Of a DNA stretch of 64,000 nt, positions 46,528-58,104 are shown in pieces. The stretch lies in NCBI GenBank assembly GCA_036365145.1, contig JAEOAD010000052.1:11655501-11719500 (forward strand), given 5' to 3'. This DNA comes from Orientallactaga sibirica. Its lineage: Eukaryota > Chordata > Mammalia > Rodentia > Dipodidae. The notes beneath the pieces were generated by a model, which ran no database searches, was not told where the DNA came from, and worked only from the letters and a program-made list of their open reading frames with translations. The first letter of the stretch is position 1, and the number at the start of each line of letters is the position of its first letter. The position numbers were made by a program, and so were the translations under genes.

Positions 46528-46654
46528 AGCCATCTTGCCAGGTGCGGGGCATGAAAGCCTGTAATGCCAGGTGCTCTTCAGGAGGTTGGGGCAGGACAAT
46601 GCCATGTTCAAAGCTAGCCTGGGCTGCAGCATGAAACCCTGTCTCAAAACGAAA

Positions 46655-46685
<31 letters not shown>

Positions 46686-46772
46686 GAGGGCTGCAGTGTA
46701 GCTGAGTAGTAAATAGTTGAATACCTGCCTAGCATGCATGAGATCCTGGGTTCAACCTCCTACAGCACAATC
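46528..46772 (+). mobile_element. B1 followed by ID element
   Basis: A diverged B1 (CCAGGTGCGGGGCATGAAAG, GCCTGGGCTGCAGCATG, CCCTGTCTCAAAACG) ends in (GA)n at 46652-46681. An ID-like unit follows (GGGCTGCAGTGTAGCTGAGT, CCTGCCTAGCATGCATGAGA, CTGGGTTCAACC). The order resembles B1-dID composites. Confidence 0.7.
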
Positions 46773-47089
46773 CCTTCCTTACTTGAGAGGAACCTAGAGG
46801 GAGATTTGAGGAGACTACAAACCTTGCTAACCATGTCCCCACCCCCACTACAGCTAGAACCTGTTCATGTGAGCCCCTGAAGAGCATGCTCAGAGGCGCT
46901 ATGCAAATCCCGCAAATCCCTGGGGCTTCCAGGGCCTTAGGGAGAGAGGGGACAGAATGCTCCCAGAGAGTACTATCTAGGCTCCTTGGCCTTCTGTAAA
47001 CTCGGTGTCTTGGGCAGGTCCTGACTCTAATCCTGTTCCAGTCTATCCCCAGAATCGCCTAGCACAGCCTCACTTGTATGTACATAAAA
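46773..47089. other. Intron stretch without recognised features
   Basis: It looks unique. Confidence 0.5.
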
Positions 47090-47102
47090 AGACTTAACGC
47101 AA

Positions 47103-47334
47103 GGGCTGGAGAGATGGCTTAGTGGTTAAAGTGCATGCCTGTGAAGCCTAAGGGCTCCGGTTTGATTCTCCAGGTTCCACTAAGCCAGATGCACATGGTT
47201 TTGCATGTGTCTGGAGTTCGTATGCAGTGGCTAGAGGCCCTGGCATGCCCATTCTCACTCTTTCTTTCTCGCTTTCTCCCTCTCTCTGTCTCTAAAAAGC
47301 AAATAAAAATAAATCTAAAAAGAAATTTAAAAAA
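47103..47334 (+). mobile_element. DIP-like SINE, short subfamily
   Basis: AGGGCTGGAGAGATGGCTTA, AAGCCAGATGCACATGG, CTGGAGTTCGTATGCAGTGG and an A-rich tail. ACTTAACGCAAGG (before) and ACTTAACGCAAAGG (after) are the target duplication. Confidence 0.94.
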
Positions 47335-47364
47335 ACTTAACGCAAAGGTCCACTTCTAGCCTTT

Positions 47365-47412
47365 TAAGCTGATATTAACCTCATGTATTAAGCTGATATT
47401 AACCTCATGTAT
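47365..47412 (+). repeat. Perfect tandem duplication, two 24-bp units
   Basis: The unit begins TAAGCTGATATTAACCTC and occurs twice without a difference, at 47365-47388 and 47389-47412. Confidence 0.95.
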
Positions 47413-49254
47413 TATGTTTCTTAAGATAGTTTCTTGTCTTATCATTTGCATGGCCCTCTGCTCAAATCCAAGTTTGAGGTAGAGAATTGGGGCAGAAAAA
47501 AACTTACTGAGCCCCAGGAAGTATTCACATGGACAATTAAGGATTCCATAGCCAGACAGTAAGGTGTGGCATCTGGTGGTTTGTGGATGCTGTGAGAGAC
47601 CCCATTTCTGCCACAGGGAAGGAAGAAACAGTCAAACAAGTTGGCTGAATATAAATTTCATTTTCTCCCCATTAGTATCCAGCCCCCAGGAGAAATAATA
47701 GGAACCGCAGCCACGTTGAGGATTATCACGTGTTACATAGGCATTACGTCTTACCAAGGGATTTTTCATACCGTACCTTAACGTCTGAGATCTGATTTGG
47801 GTCTGGAAAGAGGGATTGAGGGAGATTGGTTTTACCCTTGGGATGGAGGAAGGGACTGGCTGTCAGGGAATTAAGAGAAGGTGTTTTTCCAGGCTAATCA
47901 GGCAGAAAGCACAACACTAGGCAAAGCAAGTTCCGGGTTAGATTTCTGGAGCCCCAGGATCATCTCAGGGCCGCGTGCTTTGCTGCTGTGTCCTTCCCTG
48001 ACAGCCCCTCTTGCCTCATTTCTACCTGAAAGACTGGTTGAAACAAACAAGGGAACTCTTGAAGGAGAAGAGAAGTCATAAAGCACAATGCTCGTGCACT
48101 CAAACTTTTCCGAATGGTTCTTCCCACCTGTAGGCTTTCTCTAACCTTTTCCCTTTATTCCGTTAATGATAGAATCTGCAGGCCTAAAGGCTAAATATAG
48201 CCCATGAACATGTTTTGATTCATCCAAAGGGGGGTTTAAAGCAGCGTGCTGTACATTCCCTCCGAGACCCCCCTTCTCATTCATACTTCTGTTCTCAATG
48301 ACCCCAGCCCTGCCATTCATGACCTCTACCAGACACTTAGGTCCAGCAGCTCCCCTTGAAGACTGCCTGCCTCCAGAAGCTGTTTCTTGCAGCTGATGCC
48401 TTAGGGGATCCCTAGGCTTCCAGAACAAACTGTGGAGGGGAGACTAGTCTTGCTTTTGAAGGTTTTTTTTTTTTTTTTTTTTTTTTTTAACCGAGAAAGC
48501 CAAATTTTCTTTTCACTTATTTGTTTCCTTCTTGAAGTGGTGTTTAAGAGGGTGGGCTGCTGTCTATGAGGTCTCATCTCTGATCTGCTGACAGTCACTC
48601 TGGAAGACTCTGTCCTCTCCCCTTGTCCATACCCTTGGGAGCCAGCTGCAGCAACAACCTTGCAGGCACGTCTTCCACCTGACGGTGATGCTGTGCCCAA
48701 GCCTGCTCAGCTGGGCACCCCAGTGGCTCGTGTTTTGGCATCCAGTGCCATCCAGTTTGAGGGGACCCTTCTGGGCCACTTCTTGCTTCGGGGTGCTGGT
48801 CCCTCCCTCTACTGAGTGTTTTCCTGCAGTACAAGCCTCCTGTGATGGACCGAGCTATCTCCCTGAGCCACCACCTGGTCCATAAACCTTCTTTCTCCTG
48901 GGCTCCATCTACCTAACCCCTTCTGTCCTTGATCCTCTACTCTCTCGGTACCGGGGCTGGAAGGTGCAGAGACTTCCACAGTCCCATTGACCAGCTTACT
49001 TTTCTAGTTTCTGAACACAAAGAGAGGAGATGTAGAACTCATCAGTGTGGGCAGGGCCAATGCTCTGTCTGATGTCCGTCAGCAATTGAGATGTTGTCTT
49101 CAATCAGGTGACAAGTGATTAGCGATGCTGGGTTTAGTCTCTGGTGGTGATATTTACAGCTGCTGCTGGGCAGGGAGCCGACCCATCAGTGTCGGCGCTC
49201 ATGCATCCTGGCATGTGCCAGGAACCAGCCCTCGGCTGCCATGTGGACTCTGAC
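47413..49254. other. Intron stretch without recognised genes
   Basis: Mostly unique, with a T-run at 48463-48488. The phrase GCAGGCCTAAAGGCTAAATA at 48178 resembles an old unnamed repeat. No gene recognised. Confidence 0.45.
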
Positions 49255-49480
49255 TTCCCTGGCACCTCCCTCTCACGCTAATTAGTAACCAAATTAATCT
49301 CTGTATAGGGTCTACATTGTATGAGGATTGTACGAGGATTTTTTCCTGTTCCAGAAACAAAAGCTGGGCTTCTGTCCATTCAGCTAATCATATTATATCT
49401 CACAGTTGGAGTTCTCTGGCAATTATAATAATTATTAGAAGTTTTCTACTTCCTGAAAGCTGGAAGCTTCCCCCCAAGTT
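49255..49480. other. Candidate conserved non-coding element
   Basis: Repeat-free and rich in homeodomain-like sites: ACGCTAATTAGTAACC, AAATTAATCTCTG, CAGCTAATCATATTATATC and GGCAATTATAATAATTATTA. It is the densest ATTA cluster in the window. Confidence 0.35.
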
Positions 49481-49904
49481 GTATTAGCATCTGGCATGCA
49501 GCTGAAAAAGTATGTGGTAGGTGTATGCATGGGTACAACTGTGGGGAGGGGAGTGGTTGCTCTTGTTGTCAGTGATGAAATGCGACCACAATCAAGTGGA
49601 GAAAAAGCATTAGAGAGTGGTCTAGACTCGGTGTCTCAGCTGGCTTCTCCTCAAGAGCTGAGCCACCACCACAGAGCATCTCCCAGCATGTGCAGTTTCT
49701 AGAGGCAGCTGTTGAGGCCCGAGACAGAAAGTGGGTGAGGCAGAGGGGCAGGACGGAAGGGTAAACCCATCCCTGCTGAAGTGCATGCTGAAGTGTCTGC
49801 TACCTCAACTGCTCTGTGAAGTAGCCCTTCCCTCTCTATTATATGTCCATACTATGTATGAAACTCTTTAAGTAGTGACACTCCTATAATTAATACCAAC
49901 CATT
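49481..49904. other. Intron stretch without recognised features
   Basis: It looks unique. Confidence 0.5.
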
Positions 49905-50240
49905 AAGCGACAACATTGAGGGAGCAATTGCCTCATTCTGAGGAAAATTTAAATTTATGACCGGCACCCCAGATAAAATGAATACTAAAGGGAAGGAGAG
50001 AAAACCCCGTGGAAGACAAATAGAAAGCCAAGTGGGATATTGACTTGATCCTTCTCCAGTGCAGGGTAATTTGGCTTCTAAAGTGAGTTAGATCATAATA
50101 AATTAAATTTAGATTTCTACACATCGGTTAAATAACTCCCCAGACAGAATTCCAATGAGAAGAAAAAGGTGATAATACATGGAGAAAATATTAAAATGAA
50201 GATCGGCTCTGATAATCCATAATTGATGCGCTGTCCCTCG
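49905..50240. other. Candidate conserved non-coding element
   Basis: Repeat-free and AT-rich, with GGAGCAATTGCCTC, GAAAATTTAAATTTATGACC, CATAATAAATTAAATTTAG and GATAATCCATAATTGATGC. It lacks SINE, LTR and MIR landmarks and lacks simple repeats, which is unusual for 330 bp here. Confidence 0.35.
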
Positions 50241-50727
50241 GTGAGGAAAAGGATCTTCTTGCTTGTTCCTTTGTCCTGAGCTGGCTTGCTCCTCCTTGGT
50301 TTGCAACTCGTCCTAGTCATTGGGGCATCGGGGCGGGTCTGCTGCCAGCCACGTGGTCCACGGTACTAGGGTTTATATCAACAGTGTTGGAGCCGTGAGG
50401 AATCTCTTCCTTCTGTTGGCTGCCCTTGGAAAAGCAAGGTCGCTCCTGCTGGCTGGACATGAGGATAAGGATGAGAAAATACTTGTATATTTTTGTGACT
50501 AACTGGCAGAGAGAGAGAAGGGCCCAGGGCTTGAATGACACATCTGGTGATATGGAAGGGACACCAACTCTAGAAGAAAATAGCTATATTCTGTATTAAA
50601 GGAAACTTGTATCGGGTTGTAAAAGGCCCCTCCAGGCCAGGATGACCCACAAAGAGAAACCAGAGAACAGAGCTAAACGCCCATAGGAATTCCCACAACA
50701 CGATTTGAGGTCAAAATACTAGGTGAG
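50241..50727. other. Intron stretch without recognised features
   Basis: It looks unique. Confidence 0.5.
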
Positions 50728-50840
50728 GGGCTGGGGAGACGGCTAAGTGGAAAAAATGCTTGTCATGGGAGCATGCTTGAATTTCGATCCTTAGAACTGA
50801 CATTAAAAACAAACAAACAACAACAACAAAAAAAAAAAGA
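50728..50840 (+). mobile_element. ID/B4-like SINE head, decayed
   Basis: GGGCTGGGGAGACGGCTAAG, GCTTGTCATGGGAGCATGCT and an AAACAAACAAC tail. Confidence 0.55.
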
Positions 50841-51185
50841 GCTGGATCCTGGAGGCTGTAGTGTAGCCCTAGCTTATCTAGAGTGGGGAGGGTGGGGAAG
50901 GGGGTGTTTCAGTCCTGGTCGGTGCCTGGATGTGAGCAGATGAAGTTCCAGTGGCTTAGAAACAGGGTCTGTTGGGAAGCATGCGTGTAGGGCAGGTGGG
51001 CCAGGCGTGGAGGAGTCACCCCTTCTGCAAATTTGAGCAGATTTTTAGTGCTCCTCACGCCTCAGTTTCTTCATTTGAAAACCACGACAACACTTCCCCA
51101 CTATATATTAGGTTTGTGAGAGTTTGAAGTAACTGGAGGCAACTCTTCACGCACTACGTCCCTCTGAGGTTGGGATGAGGGGAGC
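50841..51185. other. Intron stretch, MIR-like piece
   Basis: 51055-51145 has MIR-type phrases (CCTCAGTTTCTTCATTTG). The rest looks unique. Confidence 0.4.
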
Positions 51186-51540
51186 TGGGATGGTTAATTT
51201 TGTCTGCAGCTTGCTAGGCCACAGTGCCTAGAGAATTAGTCAAACATAATTCTGGATGTTTCTCTAACTGTTCTTCTTTTTTTTTTTTTTTCTGGATGAC
51301 ATTAACATTTAAATTGGTGGGCTTTGAATAAAGCACATTATACTTCGTAATGCAGGTGGATTTATCCAGTCAGGAGGAGGCCTCAGGATGAAGACTGACC
51401 TCCATGCAGGAAGACATCCTGCCTGCAGGGACTGCCTTTGGCTTAGGCTGAAAGTCACAATCCCATAAGCCATTTCCCTAAAATAAGTCATCTTCTCTTC
51501 CTCCACCCCTCTTCTCTGGACAACTCTGACCAATATACAG
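51186..51540 (+). mobile_element. Old TGATGGTTAATTTT-type interspersed repeat
   Basis: GGGATGGTTAATTTTGTC, TCAAACATAATTCTGGATG, GACATTAACATTTAAATTGG and CTCTGGACAACTCTGACCAA follow a common mammalian repeat in order. A T-run interrupts it at 51279-51291. Whether it is an LTR or another class I cannot say. Confidence 0.65.
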
Positions 51541-53063
51541 GAAAACATCCAAGAATAATGGGAAACAATGTTGTTCATTAATATCATTCCTTGGGGCAAA
51601 CCGGGCTTTTCCAGCATTTAAGGCAAGGCTGTAGTGAAGACTGAAATTCCCTGAGGATGAAGCAGAGTCTCCTATGTTCCCATTTGGACTCTAGACCCAG
51701 GAGCTAGTATGCTTAAAGATGGCTCTCATGGAAAATGGTCGAAAAGTCTTCCCAGTGGACTTATCTGACGCCCTAGGTGAGACCCACATGAGATAGAAGG
51801 CGTACTAGAGAGAAGCCAGGTAGGTGCTTCGGATGTGCAGTCAAAAGGCATACACCCTGCTGTGCTGGGACAGGGAGACAGGACAGAGGGACAGGCCATG
51901 GCCTGACACACAGTTGTCCTGCCACCAGTCATACATGTGCTGCCTCGGCTGTGAAGTTAGCCTTGCCTCTGTCAGGGAGGAGAAGCCAGGGGCAGAAATG
52001 AACGAAGTCTTTGCAGCCTCAAAGCAATGTCTGGATGGGATGAAAACCCTCTCTTCAACAGGCCCCTAGCCGGCTTCTGTACGGAGACGTGATGGAGTGG
52101 AGAGAGAAGGGCAAACATAAGACAAGGTATATTCGCTAAGTGGCAGACATTGCCCAGGGAACGGCATTGCACAGCTCACGTGCACTTGAACTGGAAGTTA
52201 GGCTCCATGAGTGGGTGATATCCCAGTGCCAAAGGGTTTCCAACGGTGCGAGCCCTTGAACTCACCTTACTTCAGCTGGTCGGGACCAAGTGGGCCCTTT
52301 GGTACGTGTTTTATCCCCCTCGTTGTCACTGTTTATGGTGCTGGTAGGCTCTGCAGGAAGATTAAGTCAGTAGATCCACATCCTTTGCTAACTGAGGAGC
52401 TTGCGGAAACCACCTACCTAACCCCTCTAAGCCAATTCCCTCAATGTACAAATGGAGGTCATGTGAGGAAATCTATGGTCATCTGTGTGTACGTATTCAA
52501 TGTAAAATGTTAGTGTCATCACTGTAAACAACCTCCACGGTTATATAACACATTCAGATGTCACTGTAGGAAAGGCAGCTCCCAGCGCAGGCTGTCCTCC
52601 CTCAAGGGATCTCAGTGCAGCAAATTACGTGAACTCTACGCGTGTGGCAATAAAAGGGGACCAGTTCCCTCCCAGTCACCTCCTACTAACTCTTCATATG
52701 ATTTCTCTTGCCAGCTGGCTGATGCTCTGGCTTTCTGGGGCCAGAATTCCAGCTGAGTTCTCAGAACACTTTCTCCAAAAAGGCAGAGTCAGCCAGGGGT
52801 GCTCATCTGCCCCGTGGGTGAACACAGCCAGGCAGAGCAACCACTGGCCTCTTGCCCTCTTGTCCTTGTCCCTCTGTTTGATGTAAATGGGGAATAGGGG
52901 ATAGAAGGCCCCAAAGGTGGGTGACGTACCCTCTCCCCAGCCTCTTGTTGTCCTGGATACGGGGGCCTCCACCTGCTTCTCCAACAGCAGAGTATCACTT
53001 CAGGTATCCGGATAGGTTATCAAGGTGGCCAGACACATTTTACTCATGGCCTACTTTGTTTTT
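51541..53063. other. Intron stretch without recognised genes
   Basis: Mostly unique. 52370-52510 has weak MIR-like wording. No domain-bearing frame. Confidence 0.45.
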
Positions 53064-53350
53064 TAAAAAATATTTTGTTTATTTACTTATTTATTTATTT
53101 ATTTGAGAGAGAGAAAGAGGCAGAGAGAGAGAGAGAGGGAGGGAGGGAGGGAGGGAGGGAGGGAGGGAGGGAGGGAGGAGGGAGGGAGAGAGAGAGATAA
53201 TGGGTGCACCAGGACCTCCAGCCACTGCAAATGAACTCCAGATGCATGTGCCATCTTGTGCATCTGGCTTATGTGGATCCTGGAGAATCAAACCGGGATC
53301 CTTTGGCTTTACAGGCAAATACATTAACCACTAAGCCATCTCTCCAGCCC
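53064..53350 (-). mobile_element. DIP-like SINE, short subfamily, with expanded GGGA repeat
   Basis: TTTATTTATTTATTTATTTG tail, GAGA, about eleven GGGA units (53136-53185), then TGGGTGCACCAGGACCTCC, CATCTGGCTTATGTGGATCC and CCATCTCTCCAGCCCC. ATGGCCTACTTTG and ATGGCCTTCTTTT flank it. Confidence 0.93.
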
Positions 53351-53461
53351 CATCATGGCCTTCTTTTTAACACTCAGAGAATTTCTTTATTCATGTCCTC
53401 AGTGTATTCCACATGTAGTTCCCATCTTGGAACAGATTCTCTGCCTCTACACTTTCTGCCT

Positions 53462-53735
53462 GTGATGGTTAATTTTATAGCAACCTGGCTGGGCCACAGG
53501 ATGAGTAGGCATTTAGTCAAGCATTGTTTTGTCTGTGGGTGAGATTAACCTTGAAATAGGGACACTAAGTCCAACTGGTTGCCCCCCCTTCATTATGGGT
53601 GACCCTATCCAGTCCACCGGAGGCCTAGATAGAACAAGGCAGCTGAGAGGAGACATCTCCTACCGTCTTTAGGTTGGGATGTTGTTTTTGGTTTTATTCT
53701 GTTCTTCTTGATTTTTGTATCTGAACAGAAAAGTG
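53462..53735 (+). mobile_element. Old TGATGGTTAATTTT-type repeat, second copy
   Basis: TGATGGTTAATTTTATAGCA, GGGCCACAGGATGAGTAGGC, GTGAGATTAACCTTG and ATCCAGTCCACCGGAGGCC match 51186-51540 in order; its right end is unclear. Confidence 0.65.
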
Positions 53736-53782
53736 AATTCTTCCTGCATGACCCACACAGATCTGGCCAAGCTCTATAACCA

Positions 53783-54162
53783 TGTAGCAGACAGCTTCAG
53801 GTTTGCTGAGATGAACTTCCAGACCAGGCACAGTTATGGAGGAAGGGATATTATTTATTGAAGTTTACAGATTCAGGGGAAGTTCCATAAAGGCAGGAGA
53901 AGCAGCCTGCTCTTATAGGACCAGGCAAGAGAGAGAAAAACCAACCAGGCACACAGAGCAAAACTACAGCCCAAAAGCCCCAGCACACTTCAGGAACTCC
54001 TATTAGGCACACTTTGCATATCTTTACAATGGAATCTCAAACCGTCACCACACCTTAAAACCAGCCCCCAGTGACATTGCCTCTAGCAAGGTGATTGCAG
54101 ATGCAAACTATAAACTAATAAAATATTGAATATATTGGGGGCCATATATTCAAACTACCACA
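53783..54162 (-). mobile_element. Solo LTR, TGTAGCAGACAG family, copy 1
   Basis: It starts TGTAGCAGACAGCTTCAGG and ends CAAACTACCACA. Perfect 5-bp duplications AACCA flank it (53778-53782, 54163-54167). The AATAAA signal is on the minus strand near 53850. No internal viral region adjoins it. Confidence 0.9.
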
Positions 54163-54167
54163 AACCA

Positions 54168-55759
54168 CATGAACAAATTCCTTATAATCTCTAAACTAAC
54201 TTGTTTTTTTTTCAGCACTGGGAATTCAATGTAAGGCCTTATACATGTATGTTCAGTAAGCCTCATAAGTGGCTGGTCTGTGCAAACTTGCACATTCAAA
54301 CATACTGCTGGCTCTGGCATTCTAGAAGACGCTGACGAACAGACTACCTACTTTTATCTGGCTATTTCACCACACACTCCCTGTATCCCTCAAGATCCAA
54401 TTCCTCTGGCCCTCGTCTGAGGAGCTATCCCACCCACATCTCCCTCACTCTGGGCTTTCATGGCATTGTCATTGAGCTTTTGTGGGTTGAACCTTCCTTG
54501 TGGCATGGCATAGGTGTCTCTTTGTGTCTCGCTGTGACATTGCAGCCTCCCCCCTCAACGCCCAGGGCAGAGACCATAGTCTCCTTCTTCTTCCTCTTTA
54601 GCTCAAAACACTGTGAGGACAACTTATTTAGAGAATTGTAATGAATTCAACTGGCAACCAGCCAGTGCAAGATGGTTCCTGTGATCCTTCCCATGAGAGT
54701 GGGTTGTTAAGGTCGCCTTCAGGTGTTATTTCAACCACAGGTCACATCTGTCAGGCCGTGACATTGCATAGCGCCAGCTCTAGGGATCACGATGTACCTG
54801 AATTCCCTATAGCATGTTCTGTAGCAGCAGTATCATAAGATGCTAATAAAATCAATTACTGGATAAAAATCACAGATTTTCAGAGCTTCATTTTGTGCTA
54901 TTAGTTGGAAAATGCTGTTTCAAAAGAAGATAACAGAGGGAGAGAGAGAGAGAGAGCAAGAGAGAGAGAGATTGAGAGACCAATTACCAGATAAGATCAT
55001 GTGGTGCTTGAAATGAACATACACAGTGGTGCTGTCACTTTTACCTGCCATGGGGCCCAAGCGCCTGTGCGGCTGTCTGCTGGGCCTGCCCTGGTCCTTT
55101 CTGCTTAAGTGCCCCCACGAGCTGGAAGTGCAGGAAGTTGGTGACAGGGTGGCCATTCTCTTTTTGCTTAAGACTCCAGCAGAGTGATGGACTTGCCTGA
55201 CAAGTGGAATTAGTAACACGTGAATGAGCAGCTCATGTCAGCTTACATGGCAGCCCCAGGACACCGGCTTTCCTATCCTGGGAACCACACTATTACTTCC
55301 TTCCTAGAGTTATGGCATCTGTGGTGGACTTGAAAGTTCTGAGCTTTGGTGGTGGGGGGTACAGATTGCTGTCCCTTGGCATCAGAGTGGCAACGTTCCT
55401 CAGGAAGTGGCTGCCGAACTCAAAGAGCTTGTAAGGCTGACGACGCCAGGATGCTCAATTCTGATGGCTCGACAGAGCGTCTCTGTTGGCTGTGGAGCTG
55501 GTGCAGGGGGAGTGGGTAAGGCAGTCCGGGCTCTAGTGGAGCGGTGGCCCCTCACCTCCTCGGGAAGCTAAGCTCTGCCACTTGCTAGTGTCGGGCTCCA
55601 GACAGACCAGTGACCTTTCTCTAGAGGCCCATCTTTCCTACCTCAGCCAGAAGATTTATAGGAATGGGGTTATGAATAAGAAAGCTGTGGGTCCTCGCTG
55701 TTCCCGGTGGTCATTGGCCACTGACGTCCTGGGTGCAGGAGGAGTTGAGGGGAGCAGGA
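54168..55759. other. Intron stretch with L2 remnant and GA repeat
   Basis: 54400-54630 follows the 3' region of L2 LINEs by wording (CCCAGGGCAGAGACCATAGT). 54935-54972 is (GA)n. 55560-55640 resembles a MIR start. No gene recognised. Confidence 0.45.
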
Positions 55760-56372
55760 TCTTGGAGCGGGTGAGTGCGACGGGCAATGAACCACCCGGG
55801 AGACGGTCTGATGGATAGTGCTCTCGTTTATTCAGACAGGAGTGGGTTTATAAACACTTGGGAAAGGTTGAGAAGGCATACACAGATCATAAGGTGATTG
55901 GATACATAGGTTTATGGGTTGCTATCTAATTGTCTGATGTTGGAAAGCAGAAGTTATGAGGGAGAAGCTGCAAGGGAGATAACAGAAGTAGGGGGTAAAG
56001 CTACGTGACTTCAGCCACATATCAGATGGCTGCAGCTGCCGGGAGACTGTTTACTACCATATAAGGGTTTCTTGGGCAGCTGGCCACAAGGTCAGGAACT
56101 GTGGGAGGGGCAAAACCTTAGACTATGGGATGCTCAGGTGCCTGGGACAGGAGGGAGGGCCCGCCCATTCCGTCTCCTCTGGACGAAGATGAGGCACACT
56201 ATGACCTTGAGAAAAGGGAGGGCCAGCTCTGTCACCAGAGCGGGTTCCCTATGATAAGGCCGGCTGCAACCCCCACAGTCCAAGGTCCCCAGACATGTCC
56301 AACAGCCCAGGCCAGCTTCCTTACAGTCCCAGCCCGTATTTAGCAATGCCCAACAGAAAGCCATCTTCCACA
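55760..56372 (-). mobile_element. ERVK-like solo LTR
   Basis: In reverse it begins TGTGGAAGATGGC (at 56372), carries AATAAACGAGAGCAC near 55830 and ends near GTGGTTCATTGCCCGTCG. The GC-rich tail right after the signal is typical of class II rodent LTRs. No target duplication was found, so the left border is approximate. Confidence 0.6.
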
Positions 56373-56380
56373 TTCTTTTT

Positions 56381-57300
56381 TTTTATAGTTTATTTTTTAT
56401 TTATATTATTAAAATTTTACATTCATATTGGTGACTCCATTATCCTCCTCCCTGTCCTCCCTCTTCCAAAGGGACCCTCATCAATGGGGAATGTGTGTCA
56501 TGCATTGTGGGGGTAGTCAAGAGTTATGGGGGATAGGCCAAGTCTCTGTGCATAATGCCCCAACTTGTGGCTCTAACATTCTTTCTGCCCCCTCTTCCGC
56601 GAATTTCCCTGAGCCACATTGGGGTCATTTTAGTTCTACTTCAGTGATGAGGTTTTGGGAGCCTCTGTGTCTCTGGATATCTGGCTTAGTTGGAGTTGGA
56701 TATTCTCTGTGTTTATCTCCTTCAGCCTTTTTCTGGTGTCGTGATCACCAAGAACGCTGTACTCTTGCCCTTCCCCCGCATTACTCTATGGTTTCAGCTG
56801 GGGCCCTGGTGAGGTGTGATAGGCTGATCCTCCCTTCAGGTTCATCGTCCATCTGAACAACAGAAGCAAATTCTCCAATGGAGAGAGAAGTTAGTACTAG
56901 ATAGATGGGATGGCCATTGTTATTTTAGATAGAATTTTATATGCATAGGCCCTCTTCTAGCCCACATTTGGTGGGAGCTTGATCTTGGAGACTGGGCTCA
57001 TTTTTTGTACATGGTTTTGACTTGTTTCCCAGTTCCAGCAATGAGTTCCCTTCCACTGAGTGGATTTATTAGCCAACTCAAGAGCAGTTGGTTACCCACC
57101 ATGGCTGTGTGCCACTACTGCACTTGTTTGAGCATTACTTCAGGTTGTTTCCTGCTGGGTAGCTTAGACGGTGAGTTGTTTGGACAGATGTCGGTCATTT
57201 TCCCCCACATTCTGAAGTTCTGTATCTACATATGTACAGAGCCAAACTCACTGCTTCCCCTTCCTCTGCGATTTCCTTTTAAAAGTAATGACAAGTTCTT
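56381..57300 (-). mobile_element. LINE-1 3' end, reverse orientation
   Basis: A T-run and AT-rich segment (56375-56430) is followed by TTACATTCATATTGGTGACT and long non-coding text (GAGTTCCCTTCCACTGAGTG) of the type found in rodent L1 3' untranslated regions. No ORF2 part is readable. Confidence 0.5.
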
Positions 57301-57361
57301 GGGTTAGAGGAAGAGAAGCTTGGGGGGTCTGGAGGGTCACACACCATTGTAGATAGATTAC

Positions 57362-57741
57362 TGTAGCAGACAGCTTCAGGTTCGCTGAGATGAACTTCCA
57401 GACCAGGCACAGTTATGGAGGAAGGGATATTGTTTATTGAAGCTTACAGATCCAGGGGAAGTTCCATAAAGGCAGGAGAAGCAGCCTGCTTTCACAGGGC
57501 CAAGCAGAGAGAGAGAAACCAACCAGGCACACAGCACACAGAGCAAAACTACAGCCAAAAGCCACACAGCACACCTCAGGAACTCCTACTGGGCACACTT
57601 TGCATATCTTTACAATGAAATCTCAAACCCACCTCCACACCGGCCCCCAGTGACATTGCCTCTAGGAAGGTGATTGCAGATGCAAAGTATAAAGTAATAA
57701 AACATTGAATATATTGGGGGCCATATATTCAAACTACCACA
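57362..57741 (-). mobile_element. Solo LTR, TGTAGCAGACAG family, copy 2
   Basis: It is the same length (380 bp) and nearly identical to 53783-54162, starting TGTAGCAGACAGCTTCAGG and ending CAAACTACCACA. Its own perfect 5-bp duplication is ATTAC (57357-57361, 57742-57746), so it is a separate insertion. Confidence 0.92.
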
Positions 57742-57755
57742 ATTACTTATTTTCT

Positions 57756-57979
57756 TTTTATTATTTATTTGTTCATTTACTTATTTGACAGAGAGAAAGA
57801 GGGAGGGAAGGAGAGAGAGAGGAGGGAGAATGGGTACACCAGGGTCTCCAGCCACTGCAAACAAACTCCAGACACATGTGCTCCCTTGTGCATCTGGCTA
57901 ACGTGGGTCCTGGGGAATCAAACCTGGGTCGTTTGGCTTTGCAGGCAAACACCTTAACCACTAAGCCATCCCTCCAGCC
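57756..57979 (-). mobile_element. DIP-like SINE, short subfamily
   Basis: T-rich tail, GAGAATGGGTACACCAGGGT, CATCTGGCTAACGTGGGTCC, GGCAAACACCTTAACCACTA and CCATCCCTCCAGCC. ATTACTTATTTTCT and ATCACTTACTTTCT flank it; its target includes the LTR duplication. Confidence 0.92.
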
Positions 57980-58046
57980 ATCACTTACTTTCTATCGCTG
58001 CCTTTCCTATAGCAGACCAGGAGGTAGTGTTAGTTGTGGTTCACCC

Positions 58047-58082
58047 GGCCACTGTGCCAGCCACTGTGCCGGCCACTGTGCC
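58047..58082 (+). repeat. Three tandem 12-bp units
   Basis: GGCCACTGTGCC, AGCCACTGTGCC and GGCCACTGTGCC in a row. Confidence 0.95.
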
Positions 58083-58104
58083 AGGTGTTCTCATATTGCC
58101 TTGG

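Noticed and set aside
53783..57741. A single provirus with paired LTRs
   Set aside because: The two LTRs have different 5-bp target duplications and the interior is unrelated repeats and intron.
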